From contig VCMS01000030.1 of assembly GCA_022539475.1 (NCBI GenBank), positions 62,001 to 126,000 of the forward strand: a DNA stretch of 64,000 bases. The letters run 5' to 3'. Of the stretch, positions 30,187 through 40,008 are shown one piece after another (the stretch's first letter is position 1; each line of letters starts with the position of its first letter). Source of the DNA: Gracilaria domingensis (lineage: Eukaryota; Rhodophyta; Florideophyceae; Gracilariales; Gracilariaceae). Under the pieces are notes generated by a model. It was not told the DNA's origin and did not search any database. It saw nothing but the letters and a program-made list of their open reading frames with translations. The position numbers and the translations under genes were made by a program.

Positions 30187-33100
30187 AGGAGTACATATGA
30201 ATCAAATCGCGATGCCGTCCCAACGCCAAAGAAGCTTCTGATTCATTTCATTCCTGCCAACATCACCATCCCAAACGTTTTCTCTCGCCCAACAAGATCT
30301 CCCTTCTCTCCCAGAGTCGTTATCGGAATCAGGGCCGAACTCTGAAACCAATCTCAAGAGACATACTCTTTCTAATGAACGATTCAAAAGCATCTTTGTC
30401 GGTGCTGTCTATCGTTTCTGCGAAAGAATATCGTTCTACCACTATTTTGCTTGCGAATGACATGAAAAGCGCCTTAGCCTCGTGCGTGTGTATAGGAATG
30501 ACGAGGTGATTCCCTATTTTTGAGAACTTCCGCTCTCAATGAGACCTCTCACAGCATTGCTTGAAATACGAATCGCTAACGGAACTGCGTAGACCGTAAA
30601 CAACCCGTACCAAACGCTTTTGTGCCCCATTCTTTCAGCCTTTTGGATCTCGTTGCAGGGATTCTTTCACTCTTGAGCATGATATCTTTGTGGGAATTGC
30701 TACCATAGGTTGAGCTTGCATGCGGAGGCAGAGCTCAAGCAACGTCAAAAGACACCTCCGTTCCAACATCCCCCTTCTGTCCCCTAACCTCCCCCAACTC
30801 ACACGTAGGCCCTAGTGATTTCGTTCACTCCCGTCTGTGGCGACCGAAGCAGGCTTATGATGAGACTTTCCCGTGGAATCCTCCAAGTTGCAACTCTTGT
30901 GTGTATCTTTTTGGCGCATTGCCAATGTAGGAATGTAATCTGCGTAGCAGACATGAATGCATCTGGCAACTCTTCCAATCCTGGCGACGGGATACCGATT
31001 TAATATTGGTAGACATCCGCATTACTGCCGAAAGTTTCAGAAAAGAGAAAGAACCCTGATTATTCCTTCCATTCACTTCACAAACGAAAGCACAAATGCC
31101 GCGTACAATGGTAGATATGGTTCGTCGCTGCCGTAGCTATAGTTTTCCGTGGCTGAGGCTTATCTTTCTAATCTCCTTTCGTCACGGAGTCACGTTCACT
31201 AACACATGTCAGACAAGTTAGACATGACTCGAAGAAGTGCCACTTGAAGTGAGGGCGACCAGAGCGCCAATAGGCGGGGAAGCGCCTTCTGTGTGTAGAT
31301 ATAACGATACAATGCACACGAGTTAGACACCTTCGAATGCTCCGTACCGACAAAGATTGAAATTGCGTGAGATAAGTCCGCCATCGCATGGAGACCTTTT
31401 TTTCCGGGGCTTTTAAAACGCCCCCTCTCCACCCTCAGTCCATCCTTAGTCTACTCTCCGCCCCCATGTTCCCATCCCACTCACCATTCTTTGCAGGTCG
31501 TGAAAACAGTTTGGATGCTATCTTTGTAAAAAGTCCCTGCTTGCCATCCTTTCTTCTTCCTCCTTCCTTTCGCTGCAGGTTGTGAAACAGTTCTGGTGCT
31601 GCCGTTGTGAAAAGTTTCCTGTACTTGGACTCTTTTTTCTTTGCTCTGCTGTTTCTTCTTCGATTCCTACTATCCGGCTCCCTCGTAATCGGACGTGTGA
31701 GCCACCGCCTCACCGTTATTGTAGCTTCAAGCATATCCCTCGATGCTTTCTGACGTGAAGCGACGTCAGCCGGTGATGTCGTTTGAGCCCTGCACAGAAT
31801 TCGGGCAAGATGTGACATAACAAGTTGGCATTTCACTCTGGTTTAGTTCCGTGTTTCTTTTTATATCAAGTACTGCACCTCTACAATACGCTGCTGGTGG
31901 AAAGCCACCTTGTGCTTTCGAGGCGCGAGAAATTGTTATTAACGTTTGAGGCGCGATGGTGACAAAAGGTGCATGAAAATGCCTCTTGTCCTGCGTTCCG
32001 GAGAGAAGAGGAGAGCTAGAAAGGGAATAGAAAGTGTATGATGAGGTGGACTTGATTTTCTCTGGAAGGAATAAGCTTGCAATTCAGCATACTTAAAGGA
32101 ACATTCGTCCCCCAGTGTTGCTATTAAACTATCTTCAACGGTACTTTTCAGTGTCGCAAAAATCGGGTAACCATGAAGTCGAGAGTTGACGCCGTCCGTC
32201 TATATCAATTCAGGACCCATAGTTCAAGCAGCATACGGAAGTCACGACCTCAAGATGGTCGAAAAACGTCGTAGTTGAATGACAAAGAAAGCCAACCTCT
32301 CTCAAACCAAGGAAGACAAGGGATATCCCCTTATTCTCAGAGCAAGCTTTAGTCAACCAAGACAAGCATTTTAAGCAAAGAATACTAGTCGCAATACCTG
32401 ATAAGTTAGGAGTAAGACTCGTGCCCGAAACAAACTATACTCTCAATATGTAACAGATTTCATATATCAGTTAGGTGGCGGATTGGATTCTGGATGATGT
32501 TTTGCTGAAAAGTGCTTGCTAACGGGGACAAAAGGATGAGAGTGGAGGTAATATAGACAACAAGATTTGCATTCCCTAGACTGGGAACCCCTCTTCCAAG
32601 GTCGGACTGTTTTCGAAACGTTTCTGGCCAACCTGATGGGGTCGTATATGACTCAAGATCAAAATACTTCATCCCGAATGGCAAGAGGAATCAAAACAAT
32701 TATTCGCGGGTCAGGAAAGGCACTTATCCTAGAGTTGCCCCAAGGTTTCGCCATGAAATCAGTGAGTTTAGAGACAACCTTACTTAATCATTATACAGGC
32801 CAAAACCTTTTACCATTGGCACTCTTCTTTTTGGCGACTGTACAGATCTAAGTTCTGTTATGCCCTGACGATCGTCTCTTTATAAAGCTTGTAAAAGCTT
32901 GGCATCGAAAAGTTTTGTCACTTCGTTATATGGGATACACGCGATCTTTCCTGCTAATGTCGTCAGCACATTTCTAGGAAATGTGCCCCAAAGCACTAAA
33001 CATTCTCAGGGACATATGTACGTGGGCCCAAACTGTGTAGTAGATTAAATTTACAATCGAAACTTGGAACCTCACATGTAGTTTCGTTCTTACCATACCA

Positions 33101-33313
33101 CTGAACGACATTGTTCCGATGGATTGATGTATTTACAGTCAACCTCTGTGAGCGATAACATCTCTTCCGCATCCACTCTGCGAGCAGCTCGCTCTGAGGT
33201 CTACCCTGCAACATTCTTGGGATTCTCCGAAAGGTATGTTCGAGAGCAGCATTTGCCTTCACTAATAGCGAGAACGTACATCTCAAACGTCTCCAACTCC
33301 TATACATTCCGAA
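30187..33313. other. Gene-poor intergenic region (3.1 kb) holding repeat copy A
   Basis: No convincing protein gene is visible. The main content is the modular dispersed repeat at about 31180-31620. The remainder is A/T-richer sequence with frames of at most about 100 codons. I found no tRNA or rRNA. Confidence 0.5.
31180..31620 (-). repeat. Modular dispersed repeat, copy A
   Basis: Read on the minus strand, this stretch aligns module by module with 44751-45199. Shared blocks include ACAACGGCAGCACC, GAACTGTTT(T)CACAACCTGC, GGAAGGAGGAAGAA, GGGATGGGAA and CTGAGGGTGGAG, followed by two about 110-nt units that each end in (A)TGTCTAACT(T/C)GTG. No open frame or terminal inverted repeat is obvious. 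It is in inverted orientation relative to copy B, about 13 kb away. Confidence 0.75.
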
Positions 33314-35602
33314 ATGGTTGCATTTCGAGCTCTACGAGGAACAAGCGATACCGATTCTGGCATACCCCCACCGACACCGTGGCGGCATTCGCGGACGCCT
33401 TCTGTTGGGACCATTCCCAACGTACAGAACAATGCACCGTCGTTCAGGTTCAAACCAATGCTCATACAACTGCTGCTCATCTCGGTTCTTATCTTCTACA
33501 TTATGTTGCCATCGCACACTGTCAGACGAATATCATCCAAAGCATCTTTGTCTTCCGTGTCTGAAGTCGGACTGAAGGTAATCTCAACCGTTTCTAACGC
33601 TGCGTCGTCGGTTATCGGGGATGTGCCCGAGGTGGATAAAGAAAAGGGCGTTAGTATCGTTGCAGCGTGCATGAACCGCCAAGAAACGTTGGAAAAAGTT
33701 CTTCCTACTTGGTTGGCTGTGAATGGGGTAAAAGAAATCGTTATCGTTGACTGGGGAAGTGACCCGCCGCTACGACCCATCGTGAAACCTGAACGTGATC
33801 CCCGGCTTCAACTTTATCGAGTGAAAGATGAGTCGTCATGGGTACTCTCCCGGGCCTACAATCTCGCGCTCAATAAGTCTACGAAGGAACATGTTATTCG
33901 CACCGACTGCGATTATTCATTACATCCAGACATACTAAATGCTCACAATCTTAGCAATGTAAATGCTGGGTTTTATTCAGGTAACTGGGAGCTCGCTAGA
34001 AATGAGAATGAGGTGCATTTGAACGGTGCAATGGTGATGAAACGAGATATGTTTTGGGATGTTGGAGGTTATGACGAACGAATCCAGACATATGGATGGG
34101 ATGATGAAGACTTGTACACCCGTTTACAAGCCAGTAAGTTGGAGAAACTGAATATCAGTTACGATCACGTGAATCATGTTTCCCATGGTGATGGGAAGAG
34201 AGCACAAAGTGGTGTCAAATTTGCTCAGGTACAAATTGACTTGAATCAGCTTCTTCTAGAGAAGTTGCCGCAGTGGTCGCCATCTTTCTTGAATGCTAAT
34301 GATTCTACACAGTATGAGATTGTGTCTGAAGATGGTTCAGGATACCATGAATTGAAAGCTACTCATGTTCCAAAACCTTTAAGGTATCTTGTCGATCCTG
34401 AAGTATACGAAGAAGCCTGGGCCATTGCCCTAGGTCGTCGTCTAGCGGATGATTTTCAAGTTCCATGGGATGTACTCGAAAGTGCAGATTGTGAGAACAA
34501 AGAAAAATTGTTGCGAAAACTTATGACTCTTCAGGAAGACCTCGACAGGGAACGAATGGAATCTCAATCAAAGGGAAACGAAACGACTCAAGCGCTTCCC
34601 TCAAAAGCCCGGCTCCTTATTGTGCATTGCATGCACGGGCTCGGCAACAGGTTAAGGGCCATTGGCAGTGCTCTGGCGTTTGCCAAGAATGCGAAAAGAG
34701 TTCCAGTCATAATATGGGAAAGCGATGCTCATATTGCTGCAGAATTTGATGCATTGTTCAACATATCTGACATAGTTCTTCTAAATCGGTTCATTCCAAA
34801 ATGGCCTTTCAAAGATCTGCACCAATACGACAGCTCATGGAAGGAATTTAAGTTCTATAATTATATGGAAATGGAAGAGGGAGCTAACAAAGGTGAATTG
34901 ATCAAGAATGATCCAAGCAAGCACTTGTATTACAAGGGCGCATACATTATGGAAGCGCCAGATTATTCATGGTGGGAAGCAGATAATGAACAACTGAGAA
35001 ATCTAAAGCCCGTCGGAATGGTACAAGACAAGTTGAGTGACCTAGAGCAGAAAGATTTATCAAACTGCATCGGTGTTCACATCCGAAATAGGACTCTGGA
35101 GAAAGATATCAAGAACGTGGATTTCAACCAGGAATATGGATCAGAAGCGGCTTCTACTATGGAACATTGGCGCACCATGAGCTCATACAAGACCTTCGTT
35201 ACAGAAATGGAGCGTATTCTGCAAGAGGAGGATAAGGATGCGAAGTTTTACGTGGCCACAGATACGTTCGAGATCCTTGCTATCATGAGTGAAAGATTCC
35301 CGGGTAAGATTCTTCGCACAGAACGGAAATGTGACGACAGAGATTCTGAATGTGTAAAGTATGCTGTTGTTGACATGTATGCGTTGAGTAAGACCAAGAA
35401 GTTGCTTGGTTCGAACTGGAGCAGCTACACCGAGATGGCGGAAAGGCTGGGAGGTCTTAAAGCTAGATTGGCAGGTCAGGATTTCGGAGCTGCACCGAAC
35501 TCTCAGGAGAAAACCATTTCAGAAGAAGCGGAAAACAGAAGATCAGAAGAGGAGCTAGTAGCTGAAGAAAAAGATAGGATGCTTGACTCAGGTCGAGAAT
35601 GA
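33314..35602 (+). CDS. Two-domain Golgi glycosyltransferase: GT2/galactosyltransferase-like plus fucosyltransferase-like
   Basis: A 762-aa type II membrane protein: a short cytosolic tail, one membrane segment at about residues 49-66 (MLIQLLLISVLIFYIML), a stem, then two catalytic-type domains. Domain 1 (about 110-330) is GT-A fold: VSIVAACMNRQETL, VDWGSDPP, a DxD-like RTDCDY, and YGWDDEDLYTR, as in the C-terminal galactosyltransferase family. Domain 2 (about 430-720) resembles O-/alpha-1,6-fucosyltransferases (GT-B): HCMHGLGNRLRAIGSALAFA, IGVHIRNRT for GDP-sugar binding, and a late LLGSNWSSYTEMA. The C-terminus is charged. The two activities in one chain suggest sequential addition of sugars to a cell-wall galactan or glycoprotein; donors and acceptors are unknown. 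Confidence 0.85.
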   Translation: MVAFRALRGTSDTDSGIPPPTPWRHSRTPSVGTIPNVQNNAPSFRFKPMLIQLLLISVLIFYIMLPSHTVRRISSKASLSSVSEVGLKVISTVSNAASSVIGDVPEVDKEKGVSIVAACMNRQETLEKVLPTWLAVNGVKEIVIVDWGSDPPLRPIVKPERDPRLQLYRVKDESSWVLSRAYNLALNKSTKEHVIRTDCDYSLHPDILNAHNLSNVNAGFYSGNWELARNENEVHLNGAMVMKRDMFWDVGGYDERIQTYGWDDEDLYTRLQASKLEKLNISYDHVNHVSHGDGKRAQSGVKFAQVQIDLNQLLLEKLPQWSPSFLNANDSTQYEIVSEDGSGYHELKATHVPKPLRYLVDPEVYEEAWAIALGRRLADDFQVPWDVLESADCENKEKLLRKLMTLQEDLDRERMESQSKGNETTQALPSKARLLIVHCMHGLGNRLRAIGSALAFAKNAKRVPVIIWESDAHIAAEFDALFNISDIVLLNRFIPKWPFKDLHQYDSSWKEFKFYNYMEMEEGANKGELIKNDPSKHLYYKGAYIMEAPDYSWWEADNEQLRNLKPVGMVQDKLSDLEQKDLSNCIGVHIRNRTLEKDIKNVDFNQEYGSEAASTMEHWRTMSSYKTFVTEMERILQEEDKDAKFYVATDTFEILAIMSERFPGKILRTERKCDDRDSECVKYAVVDMYALSKTKKLLGSNWSSYTEMAERLGGLKARLAGQDFGAAPNSQEKTISEEAENRRSEEELVAEEKDRMLDSGRE

Positions 35603-36419
35603 TAGAATTTTTGTGGTAGTGTAAACATAATGCTAACATAGTAGATTAGGCTAAAAACTTGGTCTTTGGAGGAGAGAGTGCACGGAAGCGCAAGCGCCAC
35701 GCACCTTGTGTGATTCGGGAAGCAGTGTGCGGACGTGCACCGGAAGGTACGGCCGTAGGGGAAGCGAAGGGTTCAACAACTCGTTTCTCCTCGTCTCGTC
35801 ATGTACTGGTTCGAGCTCCTTGACAATGATGTTCAGGGCCCTTGGAATCTTAACTGCAATTGCGCTTGTGACAAACGAAACAAAGGGACCGCCAGAGGAG
35901 TGTGCTTGACCGGTGAAGAACTCTTTGACATGCAGAATGCCTCGCGACACGAAGGCAGCCAGGCTGGTCGATTAGGGCAAATGTTTCAACATGATCAGAC
36001 ATGATGTTCGCAAGATGCAATGCAAGCATTGATGCTTGTTAACGCAGTTTTTTATGGGTGCAACATCGCCCTCAAATCATGCAATTGTAGGGGTGACGGG
36101 ACAATTTTGACAGTTCTACCGAAGGTACTACAGTCTGTAGAATCTGCGCGCAGATTCTCCGTCACGATAGAGGGTAATAATAAGGGTATCGTCGGTACCT
36201 CTTTGGTGGAAGTCCTGAAACGCCTGAGTAAGACGTTCGTGTCGGCCTGGACACGTGCGAGTGTGCTTGTCAATCGCTGCTTGATATCTGTAGAAAGTAT
36301 CCAAGAGTTGAGAAAGAGCCAAACTTTGGTCGACTCTGAGACTCAGACTCAGCTATCGCCACATCATCATCTCCCTCCAAGATACCTGCACGAAAATCGC
36401 CTTTCTGGAGATCTAACTC
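35603..36419. other. Spacer between glycosyltransferase and NAXE-like genes
   Basis: 817 nt. It contains a possible spliced minus-strand gene (described separately) but no uninterrupted gene that I accept. The plus-strand frame 36020-36628 overlaps the NAXE-like start and looks non-coding. Confidence 0.35.
35651..36335 (-). CDS. Possible spliced gene of unknown function
   Basis: Two minus-strand open stretches have protein-like composition. The first (36335 to 36132) reads VDQSLALSQLLDTFYRYQ and continues with a hydrophilic helix-like segment. The second (35963 to 35651) includes KIPRALNIIVKELEPVHDE and ends at a stop. They can be joined in frame by GTAGTA at 36131 and an acceptor after CTAATCGACCAG near 35964, but the implied intron (about 168 nt) is longer than others here and no start codon is obvious upstream. 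I recognise no family. This could equally be chance open sequence. Confidence 0.25.
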
Positions 36420-37478
36420 ATGGGCATGGCTCTGTGCAAAAGATGGTCGCAACAACCGATACACGCGGCGTTTATGTGCCCTCATCATCTCTCTGGACGA
36501 CGGAAACTGTTGGAATGCTTCGAGCAGGGACTTGTTGTACGAAAGCGACGATTATCGTTTCAGGCTGCCAATCATTCAAGGGCTGCAGTACCTCACATGT
36601 CTACAGATGCACCCCAAGAGGGGTCTAACATGAAGCACAAAGATCTCGTGTCTTATCTGACACCGGAAATGGCTATTGAAGCGCAAGAAACTGCATTTTC
36701 TTTGGCTGGATATGACGTGTTGGCTGTGGCTGAAATGTGTGCTACTGGTTTTGTGGAAGCGTTTATGCAGTGTTACGACGTGGACGATATTCTTTCTGTT
36801 TTCATTGTCTGCGGTTCTGGTTTTAATGGGCTTGTCGGTGTCAAATCTGCGATAAAGATGAAGGAGCTAGGTTATGATCCTGCTGTTCACTTTAGTCATC
36901 CGTCGAAATACGTCGATATCCCGTCTGTTTGCAGCAAGCACGATATTCCCTTATATGAGTTTGTTCCGTCAACACTCGAGTATTACTTCCAGGTGATCGT
37001 GGATGCCATGCTCGGAGTTGGCTTTGATGGTGGAGATATCCACCCCCCATTCTGGCAGGTGTTTGAAATGCTGGTTTCCACACGAAGACCAATTGCTAGT
37101 ATAGATATTCCATCCGGCTGGGATCTTACCATAGGACCCCGCGCAATTGACCGCACGGCCGATACATTCATCAAGCCTGAGCTTCTGGTTTCTCTTGGGG
37201 CCCCGAAATTGTGCTCGAAGACATTTTCCGGAGGATACCATTTTATAGCTGGCCGTCACCTTCCTCAGCAATATTTTGCAGACATTGGGATTTCTGTACC
37301 GTCGTTTCCGGGTGAGTCGCACTCAGTGTTGTTCTCCAGCAGCCCAATTCAGACTCTGGGGAATGGAGAGGAGTATGGGAAGCCTGGAATGTTCAATGCT
37401 ACCCTGTACACAAAGAACCCTCGCCGAAAGTGGGTAGACATTGATGACTATATGGATCTCTGGGATGAATTAGATTAG
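36420..37478 (+). CDS. NAXE: NAXE-like (YjeF_N) protein with altered phosphate loop
   Basis: A 352-aa frame. Residues 1 to about 60 are basic and look like an organelle presequence (MGMALCKRWSQQPIHAAF...); alternative starts are ATGs at about 36597 and 36630. The rest is a YjeF N-terminal Rossmann-like domain: FSLAGYDVLAVAEMCATGFVEA, VDAMLGVGFDGGDIHPPF, ASIDIPSGWD, KPELLVSLGAPKLCSKTF and YHFIAGRHLP, all in NAXE order. NAXE epimerises damaged NAD(P)H hydrate. The normal phosphate-binding loop GPGNNGGDG is replaced by CGSGFNGLVG, so NAD(P)HX binding or catalysis may be changed. The C-terminal tail (YGKPGMFNATLYTK...DELD) is an extra short extension. The family is clear; the activity is uncertain. 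Confidence 0.8.
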   Translation: MGMALCKRWSQQPIHAAFMCPHHLSGRRKLLECFEQGLVVRKRRLSFQAANHSRAAVPHMSTDAPQEGSNMKHKDLVSYLTPEMAIEAQETAFSLAGYDVLAVAEMCATGFVEAFMQCYDVDDILSVFIVCGSGFNGLVGVKSAIKMKELGYDPAVHFSHPSKYVDIPSVCSKHDIPLYEFVPSTLEYYFQVIVDAMLGVGFDGGDIHPPFWQVFEMLVSTRRPIASIDIPSGWDLTIGPRAIDRTADTFIKPELLVSLGAPKLCSKTFSGGYHFIAGRHLPQQYFADIGISVPSFPGESHSVLFSSSPIQTLGNGEEYGKPGMFNATLYTKNPRRKWVDIDDYMDLWDELD

Positions 37479-37527
37479 ATTCTTTCATAGAGTAACCTAT
37501 CTTCTATGTCTTCACTCCCCTAGACTT

Positions 37528-38505
37528 TTATGTCTCGTTCGTTTTTCTCAGAAAAACATGCCACATCAAGAAATCACCTCCAGCGTGCGTAATCGCAGAG
37601 GCTGTTACTTTTCCTGTAACACGCCATGCAAGGCCGCTGAATATACCACACACAGCAGTAATGGCTACGTATCGCAAATTTGGTGTAGTGAATCCTTGTT
37701 TGGGCTTGCGCAAACGAGTCATTCCAAACGCGAGAGCGGCGATTCCAAGCGCGATAGGCGAGTTTGAACCCAGACGTTGCTCCAACATGTTTTGCATCAT
37801 CCCTCGAAATAACAGTTCGTCGGTAACAGAGATCATGTATAAACCGATTACTGTTGGAACTGCTCGATCAGGCTTCAAACGACCTGGACGGGTAAAGCGG
37901 GCAAACCGGATTACGGTCGCCAACACCATTCCAGTAACGGTGTACAGAGCAGCGAACAATGTCCCGGTGAGTATGTCTTGGGCATTCAGCTTGAAAGTGT
38001 AGCCAAGCTCACGAGCTTTGGGCACATCGGGGAGTGGTCGAAGAATGGAGAAAATGTTGAGGATGTTAAGGGCAGCTGTCAACTGACCCCATGCGGTTAC
38101 CCTTCCTGTCGCTGACAACTCTGCCGCCAGTACATTGAATTCTAAAGGGAGCCAGATAATAAGGACGGTGATGAGATCTGCGAGCTCAGAAGCTACTGAT
38201 GTAAGATCGCCGTGCTGCATAAGCTGAATAAATGATGGGACCAAGCCATAAGCTACATAGATAATGAGGTTGGTAACCGCCCCTGGTTTGCGTTCCATAA
38301 CTTTTGGTAATCCGGCTAGAGTAATTGGCAAGATAACAAGAAAGACAGTCCATACTGCTTCCCAACCCCTACTGAACTCGCTGAGAAATGTGCTTGATGA
38401 ATAGGCTAGAAACAACAAAGTCCAAATCATAGAGGCTGTTGCCTCCATAGCATGGCCTCTTCCACCTGGCTCGGGCATAGTAGGGAATTCGTTTGGGTCG
38501 TCCAT
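37528..38505 (-). CDS. CPBP (CAAX-protease/Abi) family intramembrane protein, catalytically atypical
   Basis: A 325-aa polytopic membrane protein with about eight hydrophobic segments (for example ASMIWTLLFLAYSSSTFL, LADLITVLIIWLPLEF, ILTGTLFAALYTVTGMVLAT). The CPBP motif appears as TDELLFRGMMQNML, with Asp-Glu in place of Glu-Glu before LLFRG. The following FxxxH motif reads FGMTR, without the His. The third motif, HAGGDFLMW, keeps its His. Active family members are glutamate-type intramembrane proteases such as Rce1. The substitutions suggest weak or absent protease activity, or a different substrate. It is convergent with NAXE (49 nt apart) and divergent from PSMB6. Confidence 0.8.
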   Translation of the reverse strand: MDDPNEFPTMPEPGGRGHAMEATASMIWTLLFLAYSSSTFLSEFSRGWEAVWTVFLVILPITLAGLPKVMERKPGAVTNLIIYVAYGLVPSFIQLMQHGDLTSVASELADLITVLIIWLPLEFNVLAAELSATGRVTAWGQLTAALNILNIFSILRPLPDVPKARELGYTFKLNAQDILTGTLFAALYTVTGMVLATVIRFARFTRPGRLKPDRAVPTVIGLYMISVTDELLFRGMMQNMLEQRLGSNSPIALGIAALAFGMTRLRKPKQGFTTPNLRYVAITAVCGIFSGLAWRVTGKVTASAITHAGGDFLMWHVFLRKTNET

Positions 38506-39155
38506 TTGAGGTAGACTTGCCTGAGCGATTACGATTGCAAGTTTGGTATGTGAAGAGAACCCTTTTACAAATCCTTTCGGGAATTCACTTTGGCACCGCT
38601 GGCCTTTGATGAGTTTTGATCTTGAGCGAGGCTTGTTTCAGTGAAGATCTCTCCTATTGAAAGAACGTTTCAACAGAAAAGAGGTGCCACACAGGGTCGG
38701 TGCCATGGAGTTTTCGATGACTTCAGAGCACGATTGATCTGTGCATATCATCAAAGAAGACACCTTTGGTTACCGAAACCAAAAGGTGCAAAATGATTGT
38801 ATATGCTATAGCTGGTTTTCAGCTATTCCAATTTACTGAATATCCACGTTGATAATCTGTACCACTGTACCCCTGTAACCTGCATACAACGATCAAAAGC
38901 GAAACCTGGAGGCGAAGGCTCCAACTACCATCCGACCATGCCCTGTTCCAGCATTGAAGGGAATCACTGACGGGCACGCGTGGGCAAACTTTGATGAGGC
39001 AATCCGTCTTTCGAAGCCCGATCCATTTTGCCCGGTAGCAACGAGTTCCTGGAATCTGCTTTGCTATATAACTCAAGTTCAGTACGAAACTTGAATCGCC
39101 TTCCTAACATCATTGATTGCAAGAGCTTCATCATTGCATTTGGGCCTATGCAACA
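38506..39155. promoter_or_regulatory. Divergent spacer CPBP / PSMB6
   Basis: 650 nt between divergent start codons. GCTATATAACTC near 39061-39072 is a TATA candidate about 90 nt before the PSMB6 ATG. I see no other feature. Confidence 0.45.
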
Positions 39156-39806
39156 ATGACTCCGATCGCACCAGAATGGACGAGCACCGAGCACTCGATG
39201 GGAACATCCATCATGGCAGTAGCTTTTGATGGCGGCGTTGTAATGGGAGCAGACTCTCGAACTACAACGGGTTCCTACATTGCTAATCGAGTCTCAGATA
39301 AGATTACGCCTATGACCGACAAGATCTTCTGCTGTCGTTCAGGATCTGCCGCGGACACTCAAGTTATCTCCGACTACGTCCGTCACTATCTATCAATGCA
39401 TTCTATCGAACTGTCGGAGGACCCAGATGTCGTCACTGCTGCGAATATATTCCGAACCTTCTGCTACTACAACAAGGGACAACTGATGGCTGGAATTATC
39501 GTAGCGGGATACGACGCGAAGAAAGGAGGTCAGGTTTTCACCATTCCACTTGGTGGAGCCTTGGTCCAACAACCGTTTGCAATTGGTGGCTCGGGCTCTT
39601 CATATATCTATGGATACTGCGACGCGAACTTTAAGGATGGCATGACAGAAGAGGAGTGCAAGGAGTTCGTGAAGAATGCTCTCTCTCTTGCCATGGCGCG
39701 AGATGGCAGTTCTGGTGGAGTTATTCGATTAGTAATCATTGACAAGGAGGGCGCCACAAGGGAGTTCCATCCCGGAAACAAGCTACCATCGTTTTGGCAG
39801 GGATAA
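39156..39806 (+). CDS. PSMB6: 20S proteasome subunit beta-1 (PSMB6-type), caspase-like site
   Basis: Start at ATG 39156; the open frame upstream to 39117 only has a TTG. The 216-aa precursor has a 15-residue propeptide ending in SMG, and autocleavage before Thr of [12 protein letters not shown] exposes the catalytic N-terminal threonine. Other hallmarks are GADSRTT (Asp17), NRVSDKIT (Lys33) and the [10 protein letters not shown] and [11 protein letters not shown] segments. It contributes the post-acidic cleaving site of the 20S core. The protein is complete with family-typical length and a short C-terminal tail. Confidence 0.97.
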   Translation: MTPIAPEWTSTEHSMGTSIMAVAFDGGVVMGADSRTTTGSYIANRVSDKITPMTDKIFCCRSGSAADTQVISDYVRHYLSMHSIELSEDPDVVTAANIFRTFCYYNKGQLMAGIIVAGYDAKKGGQVFTIPLGGALVQQPFAIGGSGSSYIYGYCDANFKDGMTEEECKEFVKNALSLAMARDGSSGGVIRLVIIDKEGATREFHPGNKLPSFWQG

Positions 39807-40008
39807 CTAAAGATATGATCTCACTTTTGTACGCACATGCAAACATCTTATTTCCCAATGCAAATGCAAGTGTACTTTTATATTCAAGCAGTTTTTTCTC
39901 AGCTGGAATCAAGTACGTCCGAAACCCAACGACTTGCGAAGGGAGAACGTCTTCGTTCCACTCCAGTGCCGTAAATCACATGTACTAAACCGCAACAAAA
40001 TAACGCAA

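Noticed and set aside
36020-36628. 202-codon plus-strand frame before the NAXE-like gene
   Set aside because: Overlaps the NAXE start in another frame; composition is not protein-like.
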